Assembly: GCF_002356555.2 (NCBI RefSeq)
Contig: NZ_AP017372.2
Location: forward strand, 2,086,501 to 2,150,500
Direction of reading: 5' to 3'
Length of the DNA: 64,000 bases
From: Halorhodospira halochloris
GTDB taxonomy: Bacteria > Pseudomonadota > Gammaproteobacteria > Nitrococcales > Halorhodospiraceae
Shown here: positions 28,837 through 38,421 of the stretch, one piece after another
How positions within the stretch are numbered: position 1 is the stretch's first letter
Layout: every line of letters starts with the position of its first letter
The notes under the pieces: model-generated
What the model saw: the letters and a program-made list of their open reading frames with translations, nothing else
Told to the model about the DNA's origin: nothing
Databases searched by the model: none
Made by a program: the position numbers and the translations under genes

Positions 28837-29619
28837 TTAGTGGGCCGTCATGCCGGCATCGACCATATAATTGGCTCCGGTTATGCCTGAGGCGGCATCT
28901 GAAAGCAGGAAGGTTGCGGTAGCCGCCACCTCATCATTAGTGACATAGCGCCCTAGCGGAATGCGGCTGACGAAACCCTCTTTTACTTCCTCGCCATGGC
29001 CCGGCTGGACCTGATCTTCAATGGATCGCATCATCCGATTGTCGACCGGACCCGGGTTAACGCTGTTTACCCGAATCCCCTCAATCCCTAACTCGGCAGC
29101 TGCGGTACGCATTAACCCCATAACCGCGTGCTTACTGGTTACATAGGGGCTGAGTCCTGCAGACCCACGCACTCCGGCAACGCTGCAAGTAATCAGAATG
29201 GTGCCACCGCCGGCACGTCGCAGCGCGGGCAGCGCGGCCTGGATGCCATAGCGCACCCCGTGGACATTGACGGCGAACACCTTCTCCCAAACCTCATCAC
29301 CGGCAGACTCAAATGGCCCCACCTTGCCCTCAATGCCGGCATTGAGAAAGATCCCGTGCACAGCCCCAAACTCTTTTTCTGCCGCACTTATCATGGCCAG
29401 ATTATCATCCCAACTAGATACATCTACCGCCATAGCCGCCGCTCTCTCGCCAAGGGAGTCAGCTAGCTGCTGAACACCCTCGATTTCTCGATCAGTCAAC
29501 AGCAGACTTGCCCCCTGGGCATGGAGAGACCTTGCGGTAGCCTCGCCAATCCCACCCGCAGCACCAGTTAGCACTATAACCTTGCCTTCAAGATTGCCTG
29601 CACCTGCTTGTCCTGACAT
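28837..29619 (-). CDS. SDR oxidoreductase
   Basis: A classical short-chain dehydrogenase of about 260 residues. It has the cofactor motif TGAAGGIG, NAG in FLNAGIEG, catalytic Ser in ITCSVAG and Tyr/Lys in YVTSKHAV, and a GANYMVDAG C-terminal motif typical of FabG-like enzymes. The ATG at 29619 is preferred because GGAG lies 7 bp upstream; an in-frame ATG five codons earlier lacks this. It ends 17 bp before jetA and could be co-transcribed with the Wadjet genes, but no functional link is known. Confidence 0.88.
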   Translation of the reverse strand: MSGQAGAGNLEGKVIVLTGAAGGIGEATARSLHAQGASLLLTDREIEGVQQLADSLGERAAAMAVDVSSWDDNLAMISAAEKEFGAVHGIFLNAGIEGKVGPFESAGDEVWEKVFAVNVHGVRYGIQAALPALRRAGGGTILITCSVAGVRGSAGLSPYVTSKHAVMGLMRTAAAELGIEGIRVNSVNPGPVDNRMMRSIEDQVQPGHGEEVKEGFVSRIPLGRYVTNDEVAATATFLLSDAASGITGANYMVDAGMTAH

Positions 29620-29686
29620 TGCCCTACTCCCCATCGTGATTGTGGTGGGTATATTTTACCAGCTTATTAAGTTATGCTCGCCAGCG

Positions 29687-30106
29687 TCACTCACCTAAAA
29701 AGGTTATTACTACGGTCCTCGAGTGCCGCTGAGTACGATGCTCCCACAGAAAGACTCCCTGCCAAGTGCCTAAACAGAGCCCTTGCTGATTAAACGGCAC
29801 GGTAAGTCCGGGACCGGTTAGCACACTGCGGATATGCGCAGACATATCATCCGGCCCCTCCATGGAGTGAGCGTAGCGTCGATCACCATCGGGAACGGTC
29901 CGGGTAAAATACCCCTCTAAATCCTGCAAAACTGTCGGATCGGCATTCTCCGTTATGGTCAGCGATGCGCTGGTGTGCTTGCAGAAAAGATGACATAGAC
30001 CGTTTCTCAGCTGCCAAGAGCGTAACAGATCGCTGACCCGACTGCTGATCTCTACCGGACCTCGGCCCTTGGTTGCGACGACTAGTTGATCCTGATGTAT
30101 GCGCAT
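29687..30106 (-). CDS. yjbQ: YjbQ/UPF0047 family protein
   Basis: A 139-residue protein of the YjbQ family. The conserved metal-site motifs are present: FCKHTSASL with Glu-Asn-Ala-Asp next, HIRSVL and LGTWQGVFLWEHR. E. coli YjbQ has weak thiamine-phosphate synthase activity; the physiological role is uncertain. Lone gene; P8 lies upstream and the SDR downstream. Confidence 0.9.
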   Translation of the reverse strand: MRIHQDQLVVATKGRGPVEISSRVSDLLRSWQLRNGLCHLFCKHTSASLTITENADPTVLQDLEGYFTRTVPDGDRRYAHSMEGPDDMSAHIRSVLTGPGLTVPFNQQGLCLGTWQGVFLWEHRTQRHSRTVVITFLGE

Positions 30107-30152
30107 AGTTAAACCATCTTGTTGAGTTTTTAGCGTCTAAAATTACCCTCCA

Positions 30153-30383
30153 AGCGACCTCTAAAACCTCCCTAGGGGGGACCTCTAAAACTTCGCCGGC
30201 GCCGCCATCCGCCCCGGTGTGGAGGACGCCGTGAATCCATCCCTGGAGGCTTCATTGCGCCATCCCTGGCGCCAAGACCTCCACACCGGGGCGGATGGCG
30301 GCGCCGGCGAAGTTTTAGAGGTTCCCCAAGGGCAGCTAATCGGCCCTGGGGCGATTTTAAGAGGCGGTTTTAAGAGGTGCCTT
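30153..30383. repeat. Palindromic element P8, apparently nested in an older copy
   Basis: The young copy spans 30182-30321, with arms CCTCTAAAACTTCGCC / GGCGAAGTTTTAGAGG and CGCCGCCATCC mirrored as GGATGGCGGCG. Outside it are CCTCTAAAACCTCCCTAGGG (left) and CCTGGGGCGATTTTAAGAGG (right). These look like the outer arms of a decayed element into which P8 landed. The right outer part reaches the 3' end of the 1910-residue sensor gene. Confidence 0.85.
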
Positions 30384-33300
30384 CCAGGAGCAAATCGAGA
30401 ATCTCAAGCGCCTCATCAAAGGCCATATTCTCTACCTCAGCCTGAAGCTCGTCACAATTTAGGCCCAGGCTGCGCAAATAGGCTAGGGCCTGCTCCAGGG
30501 TCTCGGTATCGACCCACTCGCTTGCCGCCAGCTTCGCTCGCAGTTGCTCAACAGCTGCAGCAGTACCAACCATATCTGCCGATTGCCCCTCCTGCACCGG
30601 CGTCTGAAGCTGATCCAAAGCCTGATCAGCCTCTTGCAGTGCAGCTTCCAGTTCATCAATTAGAGCAGCATCAACCTCAGCTTCAGCCTTCAGTCTCTCC
30701 TCAATCTTGACGCTAAGCTCCTCAAGCCGCACTGCAGCCGCATTGCCGGCAACACCTTTTAGGGCGTGAGCAGCGTAAAGTGATGCCTCCCGGTCAGCAT
30801 GGCGCAGATAGTCAACCAGTTTGGCGTGCTCATTCCGGAGTCGCCGCTGCAAGCCTTGCAAAACACGTATGTAGTCTGCCTGATCACCACCGAAAAGCCG
30901 CAACCCCCGCGCAAGATCGAAGCCGGGGAGTTGTTCCGGCAACCGGGTAGCCGGAGCTACTTCACCCCTCGACGCCGACTCGTCCACGGGCAGCTCTGCA
31001 ACAGCGTCGTTAGAAGTCATTAGGTGTGCTGCTAGACTAGCGTAGAGGTGCTCGCGGTCGATAGGCTTAGCGATGTGATCGCCCATACCGACAGCTCGGG
31101 CACGCCGATGATCATCCTCAGTTACAGCCGCGGACAAGGCTAAAATAGGACCACTATAGCCAGCCGCGCGGATCTGCCGGGTCGCCTCAAAGCCATCCAT
31201 TACCGGCATCTGTAAATCCATAAGGATCAAATCGGGCACTGCGTCATGAGCCGCTTTCACTGCCACAGCACCATTCTCAGCGACCTCAACCTGCGCTCCG
31301 GTCTTCTCGAGGAGCAGCGTGGCGACCTCCTGGTTAGTCTCATTATCCTCGGCCAGGAGTATTCGATAACCGGTTAGATCAGGCAGGCTAGCTTTCGCCT
31401 CACGACCGCCGATGCCATCATCATCGCCTTTTTCAGCTCGCAGCAAGGCGCTGTAGAGGGTGTTTGCAGTAATCGGCTTGGAAAGCAGTTCGCCGGTTAC
31501 CCCCTCGGGGAAATCTATCTGACTGGGGTTATAAGCACTGACCATGATAACTGGCGGACCAATACGTGCTAGCTCCCCACCCCGACGCAACCTATCCAGC
31601 TCACGACATGTATTGCTACCACTCATACCGCCGGGCATCATCCAATCTAAAAGAATGAAGTCAAACGGCTCGGCACGAGCTTCTGCTGCTGTGACCTTGG
31701 TGATAGCCTCTTCTCCACTTGCCGCCTCCTCTACTCGGAAATTGCAATGCAAGAGCATCTCGCGCAGGGTCTCTCGAGTCTGATCGTGATCATCCACAAC
31801 CAGAATGCGGCTACCCCTAGTATCCGGGCAACGGGCCATGACCGATTCACGAGCCCCGCCCATATTCAAATTAAGCTCGAAGGTAAAGGAGCTACCCTGA
31901 TCGGGCACCGCTGCAACCTGCAGTTGGCCACCCATCGCCTCAAGCAAGTGCCGGGAGATAACCAGGCCTAATCCAGTACCACCATAGCGGCGAGTGGTTG
32001 AAGTATCAGCTTGAGTGAAGGCCCGAAACAGGCGACTGATCTGCTCCTCAGTCATACCGATACCGGTATCACGCACGCAAAAGCGCAGGGTAGCAGCACC
32101 CTCATGCTCTGCCTCGATCTGTCTTATGCTCAACTCAACATCCCCACCCTCCGGGGTAAACTTGGTTGCATTACTCAGTAAGTTAGTCAGCACCTGGGTT
32201 ATGCGCAGCGAGTCGCCGATCAGGCTAGGGGGAATTTCAGGATCGACGTCGTACACCAGTTCAAGCTGCTTCCTATGGCCAACCTCTGCAAATATCGCAG
32301 CAAGGTGATCAACGATCTCGTTGATGTCGAAACTGTGCTCCTCAAGCTCCAATTGACCAGCTTCGATTTTCGAGAAATCCAGAATATCGTTAATGATGCC
32401 TAGCAACATCCGCGAGGAGCTATGGACCTTGCCCATGTAGTCGAACTGGTGCTCATCTAGAGAGGTTTCCAGAAGCAGCTGACTGAGCCCAATAACTGCG
32501 TTTAGCGGGGTGCGTATCTCATGGCTCATATTGGCGAGGAACTCGCTCTTGGCTCGACTAGCCTGCTCTGCCTGTTCTTGGGCTTGCTTGATCTCGGTGA
32601 GATCGTCGTAGACGGCGACGATCTCACCTGCTGATAGGCGGAAGATGTAGTTCTCACGCCAACCGCTGATGCGCTGATCCTGGTACTCAGTCACCGGCAG
32701 GTGCTCTGGCTCCCCGGTTTTAGCTACTCGCTGCAAGGCGGCTAGCAATCCCATAGCCTCTGCCCCGGGGAAGCTCTCAGTGAGGCGACGCCCGATGACC
32801 TCCTCTCGTGCTATCTGGTCGATGCGCTCGGATGCGGGGTTGAACTCCAAAAACTGAAAATCCTGCCCCCCAGCGACCGGATAAAAGACGGCCACACCGC
32901 TGCTAGTCTGCTCGAAGATGCCCTGGAAGCGCTCCTTGGCTGTGTGCAGCGCCTCTTCGGCAGCCTTGAGCTCGGAAATATCCTGGATGATAGACCAAAT
33001 TACCTCGCGCCCTTCTGGCGTAGTGGTCTTGAAGCCGTGGAGCAGAACCGGGTAGCGGTAGCCGTCCCGGTGGATATACTCTTTCTCAAACGGGCCGTAC
33101 TGCCCGGTCCGCTGAAGCAACTCGAGCTGCGCCTGCTCCTGCGGTAGGTATTCCTCCGGAGTGACATCCCAGTAGCTAAGCGCCTGGAATTCCTCACGGG
33201 TGTAGCCGGCAGGCTTATTTATAGCCTCGTTAAACTCGAGGAACTCACCGGTGTTAAAATCGTTCATGGCGATGCCCACCGGGGAGAGTTCGAACAGCCC

Positions 33301-36102
33301 CCGGAACTTCGCCTCCTCCGCCGCTAGCCGGCGGCGGTTTTCCTCCTGCTCAGTGATATCCCGGTTGACCCCGACCACTCGGACTGACTGGCCAGTGCTA
33401 GAGCGAATTATTTGGGCCTGGCCATGGAGGATCCTCACCGCGCCGTCACTGAAGCGCCGGATGGAGATGGTGACGTCGAACGGCGTGCCCTCTCGCATCG
33501 CCTGCTCGAAGGCAGCCACCGCCTGATCACGCGACTCCGGCAGCAGGTGCCTGACCCAGTCCTCGAAGGTACCACCGAACTCCTCGGGCTGCACCCCGTA
33601 GAGCCGGAACATCCCCTCGTCCCATTTCAACTTACCACTGGCCGGATCGTAGTCCCAGATCCCCAGCCCCGCAGCCGAGGTCGCTAGCCGCAGGCGCTCT
33701 GTCAGGGCCTGCTGAGCCTGCTCCGCCTCCTTCTCCGCGGTGATATCCCGCCCCGTGCCGCGAAATCCCAGCAACTCGCCCCCCGCGTCCAAGATAGGCA
33801 AGCCGCTGACACGTTGGTACACCCAACTCCCGTCGGGCCGCACTGAGATATGCTCCAGGCCCTGCCATGAACTCTTGCGCGTCGCCCACTCGTTGAGAAG
33901 CCCCCGGACTCTCTCGGCCTCCTCGGCAGGCATGAAATCGAAAGGGGATCGACCGATAATCTCGTCTACGGGCCGCCCAAGAAGAGGCTCTACCGGCGAT
34001 GTAACAATACTATAGCGGCCCTCGGGGTCGATCTCCCAGATGTATTCCCCCGCGGCAAGCGAGACGTCCCGGAGGCGTTTCTCACTCTGCTCAAGCTCCT
34101 CAAACAGTTTCCGGCGTTCGGTCATATCAGCGTGGCTGCCGATCGCCCGCAGTGGCTTACCGTTGGCGTCACGCGTGATCACCCGACCCCGGTCGAGAAT
34201 CCACTTATAGCTGCCGTCCTTGCAGCGCACGCGGTGCTCGTTTTCGTAAGTCTCGGTCTCGCCGCGAAGATGACGCTCCAGATCGGCCAGGCAACCCTCA
34301 AGGTCATCCGGATGCACCCGCCGCTTCCACTCGTCGAGGGTATTGCCGATCTCGTGCTCCTCGTAGCCGAGCATGCGCTTCCACTGCGGTGAGAAATAAA
34401 TCGTATCGGTGGCAGCATCCCAGTCCCACACCCCCTGCTCGGTGGCCTCCAGGACGAAGCGCCAGCGCTTCTCGCTCTCGGCAAGCCGCTCCTGGGAAAT
34501 GCGCTCCTCGGTGCGGTCGAGAATGTAGCCACGGATCAGGAGCGGCCTGCCGTCGGTGTCGTACTCTGGGGAGGTGTAGTCATAGAACCAACGGTACTCG
34601 CCGGAGCGGGTGCGCAGGCGGTAGTACTGTTCAAAATACTGCGTCCCGCAGGCTAGGTAGCCGGCGACCTCCTGGCCAATCCGCTCGGCATCGTCGGGAT
34701 GGATCAGGTCCGTGAAGCGGAACCCAGGGGCCATCATCTGCTCCGCGGTGTAGCCCAGGACCTGCTCGACATTGGGGGAAGCGTAGTGGACCGGCCAGCC
34801 GGGCTCAGGGCGCCAGAAAAAGATGGCGACGGGACCACCGGTAAGGAATGCTAACGCCTCAGTGCGGCGCTGTTCCTCGCTGGAGACCTCATGGAAGAGC
34901 AAAATGGTAGTATTGTCGGCACCGGCGCCCTTCACACTCAGATCGACGACAATGTCCCGTGCATCCGCGCCCCGGAGGACCTCCCGGCTATCGTAGGCCT
35001 CTCCCGAGCGCAAGGCACTGAGTAGGCCGCAAGAGGCAGCCGCGACCGGCGTATCACGAAAGGGACAGCCGAGTGCAGGTGCGGACTGTATATCCTTAAG
35101 ATTCGACAGGTCGGGATTGCAGCCAAGCAGCGCTGTGAAGGGCTGACCGATCAACGCCTCACTCGTGGTACCAAGGATCGAGCCAGCCCGGCGGCTGGCG
35201 CGGTTAATGTTGCCTGCGGCATCAATAACGAGGAGTCCGCCGGGGACCTCCTCGGTAATTGATTCCAGGTCGCGGTTGCTCTGCTGCAACTCCCGGTTTA
35301 GCTGCGCGAGTTCCCCCTGCTGCTCCTGGAGAAGGGTGAACCACTGGTTGAAGTAGAGATTGACTAGCTCCTTCTGGCTGATTACACCGGTGAGCCTTCC
35401 AGTATCGTCGACGACAACAACACGCTTGATCTTCCTTTCACGGCAGAGGCTCAGCGCCTCAGAGATACTGGCATTCTCGGGGAGTTTCTCCACCGGGACG
35501 GTCATGGAAGAGCCGACGGTGTTATCCGGATCGGTGCGCGCGGCCAGGAGGTTGATGATATCTTTCTGGGTAAGGATACCAACCGGGTGGTCGTCTTCGA
35601 CGATCACTGCCGCTCCCTGGCCCTGCTCGGCGATCGCCGCCATCGCCTCGCGTAGCGTAGCACCACGTGTCAGCTGGGGCGCCTTAACCCAGCGGAAAAG
35701 TTCCCCGACGCTCTGGGTCTGCGCCAGCATTTGCGGATCCAGACCCGCGGCCAGGTCGGTGTAGCTCAGGATGCCGCACAGCTCGCCTTGCCCATCAACC
35801 AGGCAGATATGCTCGCCGCGGTTGCGGATGGCCTTAAGCCCATCAACGACGTTAGCGTCAGGGTCCAGAATAGTAGCCAGAGGCAAATCGAGTTCACCCA
35901 GGGGCGTCTCAAGGTCTGAATCCATGGCATCAAGGCGAAGCAACATGGAAGAAAGAAAGAGCTTAAGCCCGTCGTCACTTTTTACGACTACATCACGTAT
36001 ATTGCAGTCGCGCATAGTTGCTACGGCCTCGGCCAGGGTAGCTGTGGTGGGGAGAGTAACAACACTCTTTGTTGCCAGCGCACTCAGCTTAGGGAAGAAC
36101 AT
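30370..36102 (-). CDS. Giant hybrid sensor kinase: CBS-multiPAS-HisKA-HATPase-REC-REC-HPt
   Basis: A 1910-residue soluble sensor. Domains in order: two CBS-pair modules (about 1-250), a short coiled coil, about seven PAS/PAC domains (about 285-1165), HisKA with His1194 (NMSHEIRTPL), HATPase_c, REC1 with Asp1486 (LLDWMMP), REC2 with Asp1629 (LMDLQMP) and HPt with His1779 (HALKG). A C-terminal helical tail follows. The full His-Asp-His-Asp relay parts are present. CBS modules suggest adenosine-nucleotide sensing combined with several PAS cues. The ATG has GAGGTG upstream. The REC-GGDEF gene immediately upstream on the same strand is a likely partner. Confidence 0.92.
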   Translation of the reverse strand: MFFPKLSALATKSVVTLPTTATLAEAVATMRDCNIRDVVVKSDDGLKLFLSSMLLRLDAMDSDLETPLGELDLPLATILDPDANVVDGLKAIRNRGEHICLVDGQGELCGILSYTDLAAGLDPQMLAQTQSVGELFRWVKAPQLTRGATLREAMAAIAEQGQGAAVIVEDDHPVGILTQKDIINLLAARTDPDNTVGSSMTVPVEKLPENASISEALSLCRERKIKRVVVVDDTGRLTGVISQKELVNLYFNQWFTLLQEQQGELAQLNRELQQSNRDLESITEEVPGGLLVIDAAGNINRASRRAGSILGTTSEALIGQPFTALLGCNPDLSNLKDIQSAPALGCPFRDTPVAAASCGLLSALRSGEAYDSREVLRGADARDIVVDLSVKGAGADNTTILLFHEVSSEEQRRTEALAFLTGGPVAIFFWRPEPGWPVHYASPNVEQVLGYTAEQMMAPGFRFTDLIHPDDAERIGQEVAGYLACGTQYFEQYYRLRTRSGEYRWFYDYTSPEYDTDGRPLLIRGYILDRTEERISQERLAESEKRWRFVLEATEQGVWDWDAATDTIYFSPQWKRMLGYEEHEIGNTLDEWKRRVHPDDLEGCLADLERHLRGETETYENEHRVRCKDGSYKWILDRGRVITRDANGKPLRAIGSHADMTERRKLFEELEQSEKRLRDVSLAAGEYIWEIDPEGRYSIVTSPVEPLLGRPVDEIIGRSPFDFMPAEEAERVRGLLNEWATRKSSWQGLEHISVRPDGSWVYQRVSGLPILDAGGELLGFRGTGRDITAEKEAEQAQQALTERLRLATSAAGLGIWDYDPASGKLKWDEGMFRLYGVQPEEFGGTFEDWVRHLLPESRDQAVAAFEQAMREGTPFDVTISIRRFSDGAVRILHGQAQIIRSSTGQSVRVVGVNRDITEQEENRRRLAAEEAKFRGLFELSPVGIAMNDFNTGEFLEFNEAINKPAGYTREEFQALSYWDVTPEEYLPQEQAQLELLQRTGQYGPFEKEYIHRDGYRYPVLLHGFKTTTPEGREVIWSIIQDISELKAAEEALHTAKERFQGIFEQTSSGVAVFYPVAGGQDFQFLEFNPASERIDQIAREEVIGRRLTESFPGAEAMGLLAALQRVAKTGEPEHLPVTEYQDQRISGWRENYIFRLSAGEIVAVYDDLTEIKQAQEQAEQASRAKSEFLANMSHEIRTPLNAVIGLSQLLLETSLDEHQFDYMGKVHSSSRMLLGIINDILDFSKIEAGQLELEEHSFDINEIVDHLAAIFAEVGHRKQLELVYDVDPEIPPSLIGDSLRITQVLTNLLSNATKFTPEGGDVELSIRQIEAEHEGAATLRFCVRDTGIGMTEEQISRLFRAFTQADTSTTRRYGGTGLGLVISRHLLEAMGGQLQVAAVPDQGSSFTFELNLNMGGARESVMARCPDTRGSRILVVDDHDQTRETLREMLLHCNFRVEEAASGEEAITKVTAAEARAEPFDFILLDWMMPGGMSGSNTCRELDRLRRGGELARIGPPVIMVSAYNPSQIDFPEGVTGELLSKPITANTLYSALLRAEKGDDDGIGGREAKASLPDLTGYRILLAEDNETNQEVATLLLEKTGAQVEVAENGAVAVKAAHDAVPDLILMDLQMPVMDGFEATRQIRAAGYSGPILALSAAVTEDDHRRARAVGMGDHIAKPIDREHLYASLAAHLMTSNDAVAELPVDESASRGEVAPATRLPEQLPGFDLARGLRLFGGDQADYIRVLQGLQRRLRNEHAKLVDYLRHADREASLYAAHALKGVAGNAAAVRLEELSVKIEERLKAEAEVDAALIDELEAALQEADQALDQLQTPVQEGQSADMVGTAAAVEQLRAKLAASEWVDTETLEQALAYLRSLGLNCDELQAEVENMAFDEALEILDLLLEGTS

Positions 36103-36134
36103 AGGCCCACCTCTTCAGGCAACTGCTACAAAGC

Positions 36135-37061
36135 TCAGGAAACGGATGCCTCCACCCGGTTACGCCCATGCTCCTTAGCGACATATAGTGCTCTATCAGC
36201 CGCTTCTTGAAGAGAACTTGCATCATTATCATGCGGCCCTGGCAAGACTGTTGCTACTCCAACACTGACGCTGACTACGTTTGCCACCGAAGAGTGGGTA
36301 TGAGGGATGGCGATATCCGCAACGGACTGCCTAAAACTTTCCGCTACCTGCCTTGCGCCATCCGCATCCGTATAAGGCAGCAGTACAACAAACTCCTCTC
36401 CACCGTAACGGGCAACAAGATCAGTATTGCGGTTGGGCACTCGGGCCAGAGCACCGGCAACTCGCCGCAAACACTCATCACCGGCGCCGTGGCCATAGTT
36501 ATCGTTATAAGCCTTGAAATGGTCTATATCCATCATGATCAGCGAAATCGGCGTACTACCCCTCTGAGCTCGCGCCCACTCATCTTTAAGTTGCTGATCA
36601 AACCGCCGGCGATTAGGAAGGTCGGTCAGACCGTCGCGCTGAGCTAGGTGCTCAAGTTCGTCTGTCCTGCGCTTTAGGTCTATATGGTTACGCACCCGCT
36701 TGCGAGTAATACCGGGAACGAAAGGCTTGACAATATAGTCAACAGCACCTAACTCCAGCCCGCGCTCCTCATCTGCGGCGGTGTTACGCCCAGTCACAAA
36801 GATTACCGGTATATTCTGGGTATGCTGAGCCTCTTTAAGGCGTCGGCAGACCTCATAGCCATCAGGATCCGGCATGACCACATCAAGCAAAATAAGATCC
36901 GGCTGCGGTTCGCTTGTCGCTAGCTCAAGAGCCTTTTGGCCACCTGTGGCGACTTGAATCTCGTAGTCTCGCTTCAGCAAATGGGCGAGGACCTGGATAT
37001 TGCTTGGCTGATCGTCGACCACAAGCACCCGAGGCGCTTCTTTGGTATCTTTTTGACTCAT
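36135..37061 (-). CDS. REC-GGDEF diguanylate cyclase response regulator
   Basis: A 308-residue PleD-like regulator: REC domain (about 11-127, phospho-acceptor Asp in LLDVVMP, Lys in IVKPF), a coiled linker, then a GGDEF domain with an intact GGEEF active site. The RxxD inhibitory site (RNTD) lies five residues upstream, so product inhibition by c-di-GMP is expected. It precedes the giant hybrid kinase by 32 bp on the same strand, suggesting the kinase relay controls c-di-GMP synthesis. Confidence 0.93.
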   Translation of the reverse strand: MSQKDTKEAPRVLVVDDQPSNIQVLAHLLKRDYEIQVATGGQKALELATSEPQPDLILLDVVMPDPDGYEVCRRLKEAQHTQNIPVIFVTGRNTAADEERGLELGAVDYIVKPFVPGITRKRVRNHIDLKRRTDELEHLAQRDGLTDLPNRRRFDQQLKDEWARAQRGSTPISLIMMDIDHFKAYNDNYGHGAGDECLRRVAGALARVPNRNTDLVARYGGEEFVVLLPYTDADGARQVAESFRQSVADIAIPHTHSSVANVVSVSVGVATVLPGPHDNDASSLQEAADRALYVAKEHGRNRVEASVS

Positions 37062-37122
37062 CAGTGCCTGCCTACCGTGTGTATCTAAGCCTCATGGGCA
37101 TACTGCAAGAAGCGACCTCTAA

Positions 37123-37274
37123 GGGCGTCTCGAAAAACCTCCCCGGGGCTATTAGTCGTCCCGGTGTGGAGGACGCCGTTAATCCATCCCTGGAGGCTTC
37201 ATGGCGCCATCCCTGGCGCCAAGACCTCCACACCGGGACGACTAATAGCCCCGGGGAGGTTTTTCGAGACGCCC
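37123..37274. repeat. Palindromic element P9 (distinct arm sequence)
   Basis: 152 bp with perfect arms of about 50 bp. Copy-specific arm GGCTATTAGTCGTCC is mirrored by GGACGACTAATAGCC, and the outer GGGCGTCTCG by CGAGACGCCC. The core is almost identical to P1. It lies just upstream of the REC-GGDEF gene. Confidence 0.97.
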
Positions 37275-37506
37275 CTAAGAAGAAAATCATTCCAATACTG
37301 ATTAACTAAGGGGGCCAATGGCTATCTGCTCCAACCATTGAAGCACCGTTTACCATCACATCCGATATAAACTTACTATACCATTAGACGCACCCAAAAA
37401 CTTCCCATTAACAGCAGCTACTATTGGGTCTTGGGAAGGGAGGCAATGACGCAACCTAGGCGCCATTGCCTCGACATAGGTAGTTTTATATGCCCGTCTA
37501 AGGCGG

Positions 37507-37686
37507 CTAACGCGCCGAATAGGCTACCACTAAGAAAAACAGCGCAAACGCGGTTAAGCCACCAAAGACTGCGATGACTGCCTGGGACTCAAAAACAGCA
37601 ATGCCAAGAATCGTTAATATTGCAGAGACAACAGCTATAGTTATAGCTATACGCTCATCTGTAATCTTGACCTTCTCTTCTGCCAT
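37507..37686 (-). CDS. Small membrane protein with two helices (59 residues)
   Basis: The ATG has ACGGAGG upstream. The product has a charged N-terminus (MAEEKVKITDER) and two hydrophobic helices (about 14-31 and 37-55) ending YSAR. Unrecognised. It follows the repressor gene by about 115 bp on the same strand. The 230 bp on its 3' side up to P9 hold a GAGGCAATG/CATTGCCTC hairpin (37440-37473) and nothing else recognised. Confidence 0.55.
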   Translation of the reverse strand: MAEEKVKITDERIAITIAVVSAILTILGIAVFESQAVIAVFGGLTAFALFFLVVAYSAR

Positions 37687-37802
37687 AAACCTGCCTCCGT
37701 TGCGAATATCAGCTTTATCAGCTCAGACTGGGAGCCTCGGGAAGCCCCAGGTACGTACCAGTATAACTGGCTGGGTCAGCAAGGTGCAGGGTTGGCCTTC
37801 GG

Positions 37803-38288
37803 TCATGGGTTACGTGCCGCTAAATCAATGAAATCTCGGATAGTCTCTCTGTCAGGTGTTTCACCACGCCCGACGAAGTGACGGTAGAGCACTCGCAACA
37901 GACGTGCCTGGGTAGCAGGCTCAAGACTTAGGGCTCTCTCCTGCAACTCCTCAAAAGCAATCAAACCTAAAGATTCCAAAACCTCTAGGTCCAAAGCCAC
38001 ACCTTCGCTCGGCACCTGCTGACCGGACTCTCGCCCAGTAAGCAACCAATCTAGCGACACCTCACCTATGTGCGCCAAAGCCACTAGCTTACTAGCAGTA
38101 GGCTCATTCGCTTCTGAGATGTAACGGTAAAGATGGCCCTCGGATATGTTAACCAGCTCAGCCAATCTCTTTTTGCCCCCCACCGAAGTCGCAATCGCTG
38201 CAATGCGTGCCCCTAAACCATACCCAGATACTTGCAAACGATTATTTTTCCGGTTTTGGGCTGCTCCACCTTGATCGATAGTCTCCAT
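37803..38288 (-). CDS. XRE/phage-repressor-like DNA-binding protein
   Basis: A 161-residue protein with an N-terminal helix-turn-helix (KKRLAELVNISEGHLYRYIS, about 39-58) and a following WLLTGRE motif, as in CI/Mu-c-like repressors of the Bet/NinR type. The C-terminal half is helical, without a LexA-type Ser/Lys peptidase. GAGG lies 7 bp before the ATG. It is divergent from the Ner-like gene, with a 20-bp perfect palindrome between them: a phage-type regulatory switch. Confidence 0.8.
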   Translation of the reverse strand: METIDQGGAAQNRKNNRLQVSGYGLGARIAAIATSVGGKKRLAELVNISEGHLYRYISEANEPTASKLVALAHIGEVSLDWLLTGRESGQQVPSEGVALDLEVLESLGLIAFEELQERALSLEPATQARLLRVLYRHFVGRGETPDRETIRDFIDLAARNP

Positions 38289-38356
38289 CTCAAATCCTCA
38301 CCAGGCTATCTTCCCTTATGCATCAACTAGCAGCCGAAAGAAAACTCTTATATGAT

Positions 38357-38376
38357 TGATTTTATGCATAAAATCA
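38357..38376. promoter_or_regulatory. 20-bp perfect palindrome, candidate operator
   Basis: TGATTTTATGCATAAAATCA is a perfect palindrome midway between the divergent repressor and Ner-like genes. ATGCAT recurs at about 38319, near the repressor start. It is a plausible binding site for either regulator. Confidence 0.6.
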
Positions 38377-38421
38377 GATTTCCTCACTACATGACTAAAG
38401 AGTAAGCAAGAGCATTAGCAC

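Noticed and set aside
30219-30710. Open frames across the palindromes encoding similar peptides (MEDAVNPSLEASWRHPW..., MKPPGMDSRRPPHR...)
   Set aside because: The peptide similarity is a by-product of the conserved repeat DNA. Frames run in both directions, lack ribosome sites and end at random flanking stops.
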